Virus record (IMG/VR): IMGVR_UViG_3300037069_000794
Coordinates: 1-39,037 of that record
Source: a virus
DNA length: 39,037 bases
Reading direction: 5' to 3' (one strand)
A program made the translations under genes and the position numbers. Shown one piece after another: positions 18,319 to 25,701 of the stretch. The first letter of the stretch is position 1; each line of letters starts with the position of its first letter. A model generated the notes under the pieces. That model made no database searches. It saw only the letters and a program-made list of their open reading frames with translations, and was not told the DNA's origin.

Positions 18319-18669
18319 CTAGGTGATTAACCGGGCTGTCCTATCGTGGATTTCCTTACTTCGGTAGAATCTGAGCCTGTTTCTACGCTCAAATGACACC
18401 CACGGGAATTGATGAACATCGAACTTCCAAACCTCATTCACGTTCCCGGCTTGAAGGTATATGTGCCAGCAGTCGGGATTCTCGAAAACGTGCGATGGGT
18501 CAACGATTAGCGACGGTGGACCGTACCTCTCAACCGGGCGAGCCATGATGAAAAGCGTTGGCGTGTTGATTACCCAGCCGTTTAGAAGGTGATACTCAAG
18601 GTCCTCCTTGAACGTCCTCGCGCAATCCTCACGTTCGTAGACTGCTGCGGCTTGCTCAACAGGGGTCAT
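18319..18669 (-). CDS. Conserved phage hypothetical protein near terminase
   Basis: The protein has 116 residues. The layout TPVEQAAAVYEREDCARTF, then LEYHLLNGWVINTPTLFIMARPV, then DPSHVFENPDCWHIYLQAG is one I associate with small proteins beside terminase and portal genes in many podoviruses; their function is not known. I chose the ATG at 18669, which overlaps the upstream stop by four bases; the in-frame ATG 18 bp earlier is inside the previous gene. Confidence 0.7.
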   Translation of the reverse strand: MTPVEQAAAVYEREDCARTFKEDLEYHLLNGWVINTPTLFIMARPVERYGPPSLIVDPSHVFENPDCWHIYLQAGNVNEVWKFDVHQFPWVSFERRNRLRFYRSKEIHDRTARLIT

Positions 18670-18941
18670 TTCCCAGATGCCTCCCACAGCCTTAAAAAGC
18701 CGGGGTCCGTTTGCTCCTCCTCGTCTATTTCTCCGAGGAACTGAGATATGGCTCGGTAAGCGTTACAGCCAGTACACTCGCACTTGGTAGCTCCACCGAT
18801 AGATTCACCTGTCTTGTGGCAGTTCAGATAGGTGTACCAGCCCCCAGCAACAGCCGATAAAAGCGCCCGCGCCGTGTTGTCTGCTCCCTTGCCTATCTCG
18901 CTTGCTGGAACGTATGCAATGCCGTCGATTTCTACTTTCAT
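18666..18941 (-). CDS. Hypothetical Cys-rich protein
   Basis: The protein has 91 residues. Four cysteines at about residues 41-59 (C-x12-C-x-C-x2-C) could bind a metal, between a beta-rich N-terminus and an acidic C-terminal helix. It lies 4 bp after the large terminase and overlaps the next gene by four bases. I do not recognise the family. Confidence 0.7.
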   Translation of the reverse strand: MKVEIDGIAYVPASEIGKGADNTARALLSAVAGGWYTYLNCHKTGESIGGATKCECTGCNAYRAISQFLGEIDEEEQTDPGFLRLWEASGK

Positions 18942-18945
18942 AAAT

Positions 18946-20574
18946 TCAAAATATCACCCTCGCAGTTCCACCGAACGCCCCTCCTTCATCGTCGCCCCTG
19001 AATCCTGAAATGACCCGGGCTCCCATTCCGTTGCGCTTGCGACCATTTAGGGCCGTTGTGCTGCTGCCTTCAAGCATCCCGGCCATTTCCGCTTCTGCCA
19101 GGGTTCTAAGTCCGTCTGATGGATGGCTTGACCAATCGTGTACGGGAATGTCTTGGGAGATACCAGCCCCACTCTCGCGCCTTGTGTGGTAGTTACTCAG
19201 CGCCTCAATCCCGTGCTCGCAAGCCGGTAGCCTGAAAACGAAGGTCGGCATGAGTTGGCGAAGTCGGTTAATCCCCATCCAGACATCAACCGTTCGAGGG
19301 ACAACCCGCACGTTCTTAAGCCCTGCGGCGATTAGCTCGCTTTGGATGGTCTTGCCTGAGAATTCCGTCTGCTGGGCTGCGTGGGTGAGGTAATGCCACC
19401 CGTAATTGTAGCCCTTGCGGAGCATTCGAGCCACCCGCTCAACGATGGTTTCCGGTGGCGCGTCAAGCCCCCTTGGGATCATGTCGCAGTCAATAATCCT
19501 GATTTCCCGTCCAACCATTTGTGCGTACCAAACGCACGTATTTTGCGGGCTTCCCTCGTCCCAAAAGGTGTGAACCAAAGCCATTCCGTCCACGGGATAG
19601 CTGGTAATTGCGCCAGTTCCCCTGAGTTTATCAATCAAATCAGCGTAGATTGCGCCCTCGATTGGGGAGCGGAAGCACTCGTCAAGCGTCGATGGGAACT
19701 CGCGGAACCGGAAAAGCCCCTTCGCCCAAGCTACTTTGTAGTACCAAAGGCGCTGAGCATCGGATAACCGGCTCTTAATCGCTTCCTCAACCTCGGCAAG
19801 ATACTGAGCACAATCGGTTGGAATCTGCGAAGCGTCCCCGGCGAGCGCATAGCCCTTCTCGCCCCACCAAGGGAAGAAATAGAGGCTGTAATCCTCCTGT
19901 GTCCGGTGCTCCGGAGGAGTCTCCATGGCTCGCTTGGTGATTCCCCAAAGGTCGCCATTCTTGCCGCCCTTCCATGTTGTTTCGATAAACACCAAACCTT
20001 TCTTGGCGGCAGGCAGGGCCCCGGTAAGGATTTCTTGGGACCGCTTCGGATCTTCGTAGGCAATCGAACCCCATTCTGAGACATGAAGGATTTGGAAGGT
20101 ATCGCCTCGGGCGTTGGTCCCCGCCTGGACTTCGCTAGTCGCATCCTCTTCGCTGCTGGCTGAAATGGCAAAGAAATGGTCGTTATTCTTCCCGACCTTG
20201 ATCTTGTCTCGCATGTACTTGGGAAGCTGCTCAAAGGCGAAAACGATCTTATTGCGAAGCTTTTTGGTGGCGTCTCCCTGCGTCTGGTCAACGATTGCAG
20301 CCTGAACCCCGGCGTTCCAAATAATCGCGTCCAAAATGATGATTGCGATAACGGTCGAGATTCCAAGCTGTCGGGCCTTGGGAATCAGGATCTTCTTTTC
20401 CCCCCGAACGTGAACGGCGTTGATAATCTCCATTTGCTCCGGTTTAGGCCGGAACGGAACAGCTTTGCCGGTCACCTCGTCTTTGACGTGGTATAGGTTG
20501 CAGATTCGCCAAACGGGGCTCGCGAGCTTCTTTTTGTCCTCTGGTGAAAGCTTCTTTTGGCTTGACTGATTCAT
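18946..20574 (-). CDS. Large terminase subunit
   Basis: The protein has 542 residues. The ATPase domain shows a terminase-type Walker A (KARQLGIST, about residues 66-74) and a Walker B with its glutamate (ILHVSE, about 162-167), followed by the coupling motif region FIETTW. The nuclease domain has the first acidic residue in the TFWDEGSP strand (Asp339) and a second near IIDCD (about 362). It cuts concatemers and drives DNA into the prohead through the portal. It lies 16 bp after the small terminase. The circular, permuted form of the contig would fit headful packaging, but the strategy cannot be settled from sequence alone. Confidence 0.9.
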   Translation of the reverse strand: MNQSSQKKLSPEDKKKLASPVWRICNLYHVKDEVTGKAVPFRPKPEQMEIINAVHVRGEKKILIPKARQLGISTVIAIIILDAIIWNAGVQAAIVDQTQGDATKKLRNKIVFAFEQLPKYMRDKIKVGKNNDHFFAISASSEEDATSEVQAGTNARGDTFQILHVSEWGSIAYEDPKRSQEILTGALPAAKKGLVFIETTWKGGKNGDLWGITKRAMETPPEHRTQEDYSLYFFPWWGEKGYALAGDASQIPTDCAQYLAEVEEAIKSRLSDAQRLWYYKVAWAKGLFRFREFPSTLDECFRSPIEGAIYADLIDKLRGTGAITSYPVDGMALVHTFWDEGSPQNTCVWYAQMVGREIRIIDCDMIPRGLDAPPETIVERVARMLRKGYNYGWHYLTHAAQQTEFSGKTIQSELIAAGLKNVRVVPRTVDVWMGINRLRQLMPTFVFRLPACEHGIEALSNYHTRRESGAGISQDIPVHDWSSHPSDGLRTLAEAEMAGMLEGSSTTALNGRKRNGMGARVISGFRGDDEGGAFGGTARVIF

Positions 20575-20590
20575 AAAAATGACGGCTACC

Positions 20591-21052
20591 CTATTCCGAA
20601 CCTTCCTTTGATCCGCGCCGGATCAGCCCGAAGAATCCAGCGAAATCATCAGAGACATCGACCTCCACCTTTTCACGGAGCATTCCCTGTAGCTTCGCCG
20701 CCAGTTCAAGCGCCCGAAGCTTATCGCACATCTTTAATTCCCTCATGGTTTCAGTGTACTTGAAGCTCTGGCAAAGCGGGTTGTTCTCGTCGATAGAGCC
20801 GGGGGCAGTCAGTAGCGTAGAGCGAAGAAAATCGTGCATCTCTCGAAGCGTGAGCGCAACGCCATCGGCAGATTTGCTCTGCAACTCCTTGATCCGTTCC
20901 GATATGTCACGGTCTTTCATAAGCTCGCAAGCCCGCTGTCTCGCAGAAGCAACTTCTTTCCCGTAGCCTTTCCGGTAGGCGTCAGCGCCCTTTGATCCCT
21001 TTGCGACGGCTTGCGCAAAAGCTTCATGGCGAGGATTATCGAGACGAGGCAT
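20591..21052 (-). CDS. Small terminase subunit
   Basis: The protein has 153 residues. An N-terminal helix-turn-helix (about residues 6-45: HEAFAQAVAKGSKGADAYRK and the ARQRACELMKD helix) resembles the DNA-binding domain of small terminases. A helical oligomerisation region follows (about 60-125) and the tail is acidic then basic. It lies directly before the large subunit. The ribosome site TAAGGTAGAG overlaps a near-copy of the recurrent motif, so the regulatory and translation signals coincide here. Confidence 0.8.
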   Translation of the reverse strand: MPRLDNPRHEAFAQAVAKGSKGADAYRKGYGKEVASARQRACELMKDRDISERIKELQSKSADGVALTLREMHDFLRSTLLTAPGSIDENNPLCQSFKYTETMRELKMCDKLRALELAAKLQGMLREKVEVDVSDDFAGFFGLIRRGSKEGSE

Positions 21053-21054
21053 GA

Positions 21055-21066
21055 ATTGACTCTACC
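21055..21066 (+). promoter_or_regulatory. Near-copy F of the recurrent motif (reversed)
   Basis: The plus strand reads ATTGACTCTACC, one base off the 12-mer, with the same ATGA left flank as copy A. It lies directly upstream of the small terminase ATG, in the orientation of copy D, and overlaps that gene's ribosome site. It may be a chance match. Confidence 0.3.
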
Positions 21067-21615
21067 TTACGCGTCAATGGCTTCAAGGTTTCTGATTTTC
21101 TCAAGTAATCGGGCGTTTTGGCGGGTGGACTGTTCTAGCAGCAACTCGGACGCCCCGCATTTCTCCCAAGTGGTTTCAATCTCCATCTCAAGTCTATTGT
21201 TCTCCTGAGCTAATCGCTCACGGTCGGCTTGCAGGAACTTAATCTCCGCATCCTGCTTATCGCATTCTCCCCACGCAAGATTTAGCTCCGAGTCGTTCTG
21301 GTTGTCGGCTGCTATCAACCTGTCGATTTCGGTTTGAAGATGCGCAGAGAGTTTCTTTTCATCGGCAAGGACGGCGTTTGCCTTTGCTGCTTTGTCCATC
21401 TGTTGCGCGTGGTATTCGGCACCAGAGAAGTAAGCAAACTCCTTTCCGTCGCTTGTCACCCAGCGAGTCGCCTGCTGGATTTTATTCACTTCGGATTCCG
21501 CCGCTCGCGCCTCCTGTCCATTCCCGCTGTTTGCGGGTGGGGTGATTTCTATTCCTGAATTTCCTTCGTGGAATGCAATCTCTTCTTTCGTATCGTGGTC
21601 GTCTGGTTGTCTCAT
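21067..21615 (-). CDS. Coiled-coil protein of unknown function
   Basis: The protein has 182 residues. Residues of about 70-175 form a long charged heptad-like helix (LQTEIDRLIAADNQ, then LQADRERLAQENNRLEME). The N-terminal part carries RWVTSDGKEFAYFSGAEYHA, a small beta element. It is the last gene before the terminase and overlaps the gene upstream by four bases. No family is recognised. Confidence 0.75.
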   Translation of the reverse strand: MRQPDDHDTKEEIAFHEGNSGIEITPPANSGNGQEARAAESEVNKIQQATRWVTSDGKEFAYFSGAEYHAQQMDKAAKANAVLADEKKLSAHLQTEIDRLIAADNQNDSELNLAWGECDKQDAEIKFLQADRERLAQENNRLEMEIETTWEKCGASELLLEQSTRQNARLLEKIRNLEAIDA

Positions 21616-21812
21616 GCCTCTCCTTTGTTGGTTTCTAATTCCGTGAACTTAAAGCCTTCCGGCATATCCAAAACTGGAAGCTTTCCGCTATCCGACAATG
21701 ATCCTGCGAGCGTGACCAATACGCGCAACCTTTCTTGAGGAAGGGCCACAAAGTAAGGCTTTCCGTCGATCTCAACCGCGAATGATATGCGGCCTATTTT
21801 CCCCTCACTCAT
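21612..21812 (-). CDS. Small hypothetical protein
   Basis: The protein has 66 residues with a beta-rich first half (IGRISFAVEIDGKPYFVALP), a Leu/Val helix (residues 27-39) and an acidic end. It shares four-base ATGA overlaps with both neighbours, so it is translated as part of the chain. No family is recognised. Confidence 0.7.
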   Translation of the reverse strand: MSEGKIGRISFAVEIDGKPYFVALPQERLRVLVTLAGSLSDSGKLPVLDMPEGFKFTELETNKGEA

Positions 21813-21970
21813 TCCCTTCCCTCCAAGGTCTTAAGTTTCTTTGGTCTGCCCCTTGGTCGGCTCCCCGGCTTCGGCGGTATGGCTCCATTGGCCCTTACAG
21901 CCTCGGCCTTGGCCTCGGAGGTCTTGCGACCCCCAAGCCGCCCTAATGCTTGTGCTGCCTTATTTGGCAT
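21809..21970 (-). CDS. Small basic protein with AT-hook-like motif
   Basis: The protein has 53 residues. It has a short Ala/Gly-rich helix (AAQALGRLGGRKTSEAKAEA) followed by GSRPRGRPKKLK, an AT-hook-like stretch that could bind the minor groove of AT-rich DNA. I chose the ATG at 21970 because GAAGGG lies about 8 bp upstream; a longer reading from 22033 would overlap the previous gene by 74 bp. The DNA-binding role is inferred from composition. Confidence 0.6.
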   Translation of the reverse strand: MPNKAAQALGRLGGRKTSEAKAEAVRANGAIPPKPGSRPRGRPKKLKTLEGRE

Positions 21971-22259
21971 TTTTGAGCCCTTCAAGTTCCGAGTCAATTC
22001 CAGCGATAGCGATTTCAACTTCAGTGCGATCATCGCCTTTCAGCGCCCGCAACTCAATCGCAAGTACGGCGCGTGCGCCAAACAGGTTATCGCGCAGGGA
22101 TTGCTTGGATTCTGCAAGCTTCCTGGCGAAATAGCTCTCTTGCTTTTCGAGAGTCGCAAAAAGTTCGCCGTCCAGCGGAGATTTCATTGCTGCATCATAG
22201 GAGCGGACGTAGTAGCGGCTGGTGTTTGCGGAGGCGATTGCTTGTTCGGTTGTTTTCAT
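21960..22259 (-). CDS. Helical hypothetical protein
   Basis: The protein has 99 residues, mostly charged helix (FATLEKQESYFARKLAESKQ, then RALKGDDRTEVEIAIAGIDS). It follows a 48-bp gap and overlaps the AT-hook-like gene by 11 bp. It may be a small structural or regulatory helical protein; no family is recognised. Confidence 0.7.
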   Translation of the reverse strand: MKTTEQAIASANTSRYYVRSYDAAMKSPLDGELFATLEKQESYFARKLAESKQSLRDNLFGARAVLAIELRALKGDDRTEVEIAIAGIDSELEGLKNAK

Positions 22260-22307
22260 GACGCAAATAAAGCAAACCGCTTAGGTTATTGCAAGAGGAA
22301 AGTGAAA

Positions 22308-22649
22308 TTATTTTTCAAGGGCCATCGTTTTAAGGAATGCGCGGGCGTGGTCGAGGGCGGGAACGTGAATTAGCTTGAATGCCCCCTCGTAAGTTCCGGG
22401 TACGATTACCGAGCCAGAACAAAGTGTCGCTATGAATACGATTGCTTGCTCGGAGTCCAGCAGCTTCCTCGCCTCGCGCATTAGGTTGTCGTCGAGGGGA
22501 GGGCATTCCTTGAAGTTAGTAGTTGGGCGAGGAAAGCAACCCTTAAGCCCTCTGACTAATCCGGGTCTTATCAAACTCCACCCAAGCCGCTCCAAAACGG
22601 CTTTGTGGACTTGCTCTTCGGTTAGTGCGTCTATTTCGTTGTGGGTCAT
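22308..22649 (-). CDS. Hypothetical protein (113 aa)
   Basis: The protein has 113 residues. It opens with a helix (EIDALTEEQVHKAVLERLGW), continues with a Pro-rich linker, and ends with strands and a helix (EQAIVFIATLCSGSVIVPG). I chose the ATG at 22649, which overlaps the zinc-ribbon stop (ATGA) and has GGAGGA 7 bp upstream. A reading from 22754 is longer but would lie in another frame across the zinc-ribbon gene. No family is recognised. Confidence 0.65.
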   Translation of the reverse strand: MTHNEIDALTEEQVHKAVLERLGWSLIRPGLVRGLKGCFPRPTTNFKECPPLDDNLMREARKLLDSEQAIVFIATLCSGSVIVPGTYEGAFKLIHVPALDHARAFLKTMALEK

Positions 22650-22786
22650 TCTTGATCCTCCTCTGGTTGTTCTGATGGTTCGGGAATCTGACTGTTGCGC
22701 GCTCCACATCGCAGACATTCCGTGTGCGTGAATCCTGTGAACGGACCCTTCCATTCAACGCGACCTCGGCAGTAAGAGCATGTCAC
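22646..22786 (-). CDS. Zinc-ribbon micro-protein, GTG start
   Basis: The protein has 46 residues. I found it by reading the overlap zone. It begins with GTG, overlaps the upstream TGA (GTGA) and has GGGAGG about 8 bp before the start. Two Cys pairs at residues 3, 6 and 24, 27 form a small zinc ribbon, followed by an acidic Glu/Gln tail. It could mediate a protein or nucleic-acid contact. It is flanked by coupled genes on both sides, which supports it being real. Confidence 0.65.
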   Translation of the reverse strand: MTCSYCRGRVEWKGPFTGFTHTECLRCGARNSQIPEPSEQPEEDQE

Positions 22787-23352
22787 TTCCGTTCCTCCCG
22801 TTGTTGTTTGATTCGGGCGAGGTCTTCACAAGTATCCAGATAATCCGTTAACATTCCCGGTTCATTGGTGCCGAACGTTTCAAGCCTCTCCGCAACCTCA
22901 AGAAGCTCTGTGAGGGTGGATTTGAAGCCGTCACGTTCACAGATCAGCCGATACTTACACCCCTTCTTGTGGTGCTTGATCTCGTTCGTTTTGGTGTCGC
23001 AGTTGCAAGCGGCGATGATGGAGTCTGAATCGTCGGCAAACAGATACTTTTGAACCGCATCGCTTGCTCGCTTTAGCTGGTCGCGTTGCTCCTTCGCCTC
23101 CGCAAGCTCATTCCTTAGTCTCAGAAGCTCCTCCATCTCGGTTTCCCCGGCTACAGCCTCGGAGTAGTCAGAGACGAGTTTCGAGAGTGCGTTTTTGGTT
23201 TCCGCCAGATCATTCTTGGCCGCTTCAAGCCCGGCGTTGGATGCGGTCAGTTCGGTTTCGAGTTGCTGCGTAAACAAGTCGAACCTAATTGACCAATCTC
23301 CACCCATCCAAAATTCTCCCCTTGCGCGGTCTGTTCTCGGTGTCTCGCTCAC
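22783..23352 (-). CDS. Coiled-coil protein with TPRTD N-terminus
   Basis: The protein has 189 residues with a GTG start that overlaps the upstream stop (GTGA). The N-terminus SETPRTDRARGEF resembles that of the 65-residue protein at 27370-27567 and other phage proteins. Residues of about 25-95 form coiled coil (LETELTASNAGLEAAKNDLA, LRNELAEAKEQRDQLKRAS). A Cys-rich insert (CNCDTKTNEIKHHKKGC) may bind metal. The function is unknown. Confidence 0.7.
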   Translation of the reverse strand: MSETPRTDRARGEFWMGGDWSIRFDLFTQQLETELTASNAGLEAAKNDLAETKNALSKLVSDYSEAVAGETEMEELLRLRNELAEAKEQRDQLKRASDAVQKYLFADDSDSIIAACNCDTKTNEIKHHKKGCKYRLICERDGFKSTLTELLEVAERLETFGTNEPGMLTDYLDTCEDLARIKQQREERK

Positions 23353-24188
23353 TTGGTTTCCTCCTTGGCTTTGCTGATCCGGCTGTCTAGGTCGCTGGTT
23401 GTTAGGTTCATTCCAGCCTCCAAAGATTCAATCTCTCCAACAAACTTGAGCGGGTAAACTTTGCCTCTCTTTCGTGCATCGTAACCCTTGGAGCAATATC
23501 GCTCGAAAGCTTGGCGTGGAGTCTCGCCTTCCATCATGTCAATTCCGTGGCCGATTGTGCCGCCCTTCCATGATCCCTTTTCTGGTCCGACTTCAGCGCT
23601 GAATTGCAGATCGAGGGAACGCCGGATTTTCGCGGGCCAGAAGAATCCAAGCCACTTGAACCAGCCCTCGCCACGATGCCATTCCCGCTCGTCGATCAGG
23701 CATGTCGCGGTGATTCGCTCTCCATCGTAATCATCGAACTCGAATCGGGATGTTGGGCAGGTTTCCTTGATCCGCATGAACTCAAAGAACTTTCCTTTAC
23801 CCTTCTCCTCGCTGGCGAAGTGCTCCCCGGTGGGCGTGTAGCAGCTAAACCGGACGCAGCGCCATTGTTTCCAAGGCAAGTGCTTGCACCAATGCCTTTC
23901 AGTGCTGGTGTCGTGAGTCTGGGGGCCGTAATAGACTTGCACGAAGTCATAACCATTGCCCATGTCACTGATGCTGAATCCGTATCGTCGGCAGTGCTCG
24001 CCGTACTTGCCAAACGGCTTGATCGTAAATGGTAACCGCACTCGCAAAGCCCACCCGAATGCGGCAATCAGGAGGTTCGTTGTGCGGTCTTCATCATCTC
24101 CTCCGCTGATGTAGAACGAAAATGTCTTGCTCCATCTGGCCAGCGTAAAAGGCCCAAGGTTTCTGTCGTTGTCTGATAGTCGGCTCAT
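23349..24188 (-). CDS. Conserved phage protein beside DpdA, unknown function
   Basis: The protein has 279 residues and is rich in Trp, Tyr, Phe, His and Gly. Clear blocks are RNLGPFTLARWSKTF, GYDFVQVYYGPQTHD, LPWKQWRCVRFSCY, HRGEGWFKWLGFFW and SAEVGPEKGSWKGGTIGHGI. I recall this family as a widespread, uncharacterised phage protein, without a proven activity. Its place right after DpdA, 32 bp away, makes a link with DNA modification possible but unproven. I chose the ATG at 24188, which has AAAGGAAAAT upstream; an in-frame ATG at 24260 lies inside DpdA. Confidence 0.65.
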   Translation of the reverse strand: MSRLSDNDRNLGPFTLARWSKTFSFYISGGDDEDRTTNLLIAAFGWALRVRLPFTIKPFGKYGEHCRRYGFSISDMGNGYDFVQVYYGPQTHDTSTERHWCKHLPWKQWRCVRFSCYTPTGEHFASEEKGKGKFFEFMRIKETCPTSRFEFDDYDGERITATCLIDEREWHRGEGWFKWLGFFWPAKIRRSLDLQFSAEVGPEKGSWKGGTIGHGIDMMEGETPRQAFERYCSKGYDARKRGKVYPLKFVGEIESLEAGMNLTTSDLDSRISKAKEETK

Positions 24189-24220
24189 ATTTTCCTTTAG
24201 TTGGTTATTCTCTGATCGAG

Positions 24221-24949
24221 TTAAAAAGTTAGTTCCACTTGCTTGTTGTTTTCGATCCACACGGGGGCCGATTGGTGGGCTTCGATTCTTTGGGCTATAA
24301 CGTCCATTCTGGTTCCTTGGTTTGGAGCTGCGTAGACTCCGAATCTTCCGATTGAGCAGCCGTTGCGAACGGCGTTTGTTGAGTCGGCAGATGAAAGAGG
24401 CAGTCTTGTGAAAATGTCAGGCGAGAGCATTCGGAGTCCGTGAAGCTTGCATGGTGGCCTTCCATCGCTGTCACAGATTGAACCTATTGCCTCACTCATC
24501 CTTGCCCACCAAGATTCTGTACCTGGCGTTTCCCATTCGCCGCTAGAGCCAAGGCAGACAACCCGAAAGGAATCGCAGAGGCGTTTCAGTCGGTCGATTG
24601 ATTCGTGCATGTGCCAAACAGGAGCGCCGTCTAAATCGTCCGGCCAATCTGAAAGCATGGCGTCGTTTGCGGCCTCGTCGCCTTCGATTTCGTCCGGTAT
24701 GATCGCCCAATCAAAGGCGGGGTGTCTGTGCCATGTCCGGCAGAACTCGATATAGCCAGCAACGTCCAGTTTTCCGCCCTGCTTCCAGATGGTGAATGCT
24801 CCGTTGTCCAGAATGAACGACTGACAGACTTCGGCTGCTGTAGCTATGTCCTCGGGCCTTGGGAACGGAATCAGAATGTGACGGCCTTTCATAAATCGCG
24901 CCGCCTCCTCCCGTTTTCCTCCGCATGGTGTGCCGTGGTAATGGATCAT
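24221..24949 (-). CDS. dpdA: DpdA-like DNA transglycosylase (7-deazaguanine insertion)
   Basis: The protein has 242 residues. It has the layout I know from phage DpdA-type transglycosylases, relatives of tRNA-guanine transglycosylase: IHYHGTPCGGKREEAARF at the start, SFILDNGAF with Asp48, FDWAIIPDEIEGDEAAND with Asp86, a CLGSSGEWETPG loop (132-143), then KLHGLRML and SSADSTNAVRNG with Asp189. It exchanges guanine in DNA for preQ0 (or a derivative) without breaking the strand. The first Met in this layout is the ATG at 24949, which overlaps the queC stop by four bases (ATGA), so the two are coupled. Which Asp is the nucleophile cannot be told from sequence. Being shorter than tRNA-type enzymes is usual for phage forms. 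Confidence 0.75.
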   Translation of the reverse strand: MIHYHGTPCGGKREEAARFMKGRHILIPFPRPEDIATAAEVCQSFILDNGAFTIWKQGGKLDVAGYIEFCRTWHRHPAFDWAIIPDEIEGDEAANDAMLSDWPDDLDGAPVWHMHESIDRLKRLCDSFRVVCLGSSGEWETPGTESWWARMSEAIGSICDSDGRPPCKLHGLRMLSPDIFTRLPLSSADSTNAVRNGCSIGRFGVYAAPNQGTRMDVIAQRIEAHQSAPVWIENNKQVELTF

Positions 24950-25542
24950 ATCGAGAACCGAGTACCCGCCTGAAGGAATGCCTCTGTGCGCTTCTTGCAC
25001 GCTTCGCATGAATAGCATGGTTCTTGGCCTCCGATGTAGCAGGACCAAGTTTTATCGAACGGAACGCCGAGGCTTTGGCCGATCTGAACAACATCGCGCT
25101 TTGAAAGTATCTGGTAGGGCGTTTCGATCCTTGCGCTTAATCCAGCAAGCGAAAGTGATTGGTTCATTACGGTAACGAACATCGGTCGGCAGTCTGGGAA
25201 CCCGTCATAATCTTCCCGTGTGCATCCGTAGGTTATGATTCGCCTATTCTGCCCTTCCGCTATCGCTGCCGCCACCGACAGAAAAACCATGTTCCGGTTT
25301 GGAACCACGACGCTTCCGCTTCCTCCAAGCAGGCTTGAGCGGCTGAACACTCGGGCCAGTTGAACAAGCTCGAACGGAACCCTCAACTCTTCGCAAATCG
25401 ACTTTGCGGCATCAATCTCCTTGTAGTGGGTCTGCCCGTAATCGAAGCCGACGCACTTAACGTCAAAGCCCTTATTTATGTGGTCATAGAGCATTACGGT
25501 GGAATCAAGACCCCCGCTGTGTAGATGAACGATTCGTTTCAT
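24946..25542 (-). CDS. queC: QueC, 7-cyano-7-deazaguanine (preQ0) synthase
   Basis: The protein has 198 residues. An ATP-pyrophosphatase loop, SGGLDST, lies at residues 9-15. VPNRNM is at 80-85 and CTREDYDGFPDCR at 107-119. The zinc site is four cysteines at 168, 176, 179 and 182 (CYIGGQEPCYSCEAC), all diagnostic of QueC. It converts 7-carboxy-7-deazaguanine to preQ0 with ATP and ammonia. It is a little shorter than bacterial QueC but lacks nothing essential. FolE, QueD and QueE are not encoded here, so their product must come from the host. The ribosome site AGGGAG lies 8 bp upstream, and DpdA follows with a 4-bp overlap. Confidence 0.92.
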   Translation of the reverse strand: MKRIVHLHSGGLDSTVMLYDHINKGFDVKCVGFDYGQTHYKEIDAAKSICEELRVPFELVQLARVFSRSSLLGGSGSVVVPNRNMVFLSVAAAIAEGQNRRIITYGCTREDYDGFPDCRPMFVTVMNQSLSLAGLSARIETPYQILSKRDVVQIGQSLGVPFDKTWSCYIGGQEPCYSCEACKKRTEAFLQAGTRFSI

Positions 25543-25545
25543 AAA

Positions 25546-25695
25546 TTACTCCCTAATCCCCGGCAGAATCAGCTTGCCGTTGTGTTTCATTAAAAGTAGT
25601 TCGCGGGCTTTCGGCTTCCCGTTGTGGAGAGCCTTGAGCCGTTTGGCCTCGTGGCGCTTTGGGGCTTCTTTTGGTTGGGTGGCGCTGGTGTGCAT
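25546..25695 (-). CDS. Small basic hypothetical protein
   Basis: The protein has 49 residues, too short for most gene lists. It lies in the gap between the helicase loader (stop 25702) and queC (start 25542). It is Lys/Arg-rich (KEAPKRHEAKRLKALHNGKP) with a hydrophobic end (GKLILPGI). The queC ribosome site AGGGAG is at its 3' end. It may bind nucleic acid; no family is recognised. Confidence 0.55.
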   Translation of the reverse strand: MHTSATQPKEAPKRHEAKRLKALHNGKPKARELLLMKHNGKLILPGIRE

Positions 25696-25701
25696 GGTTG
25701 G

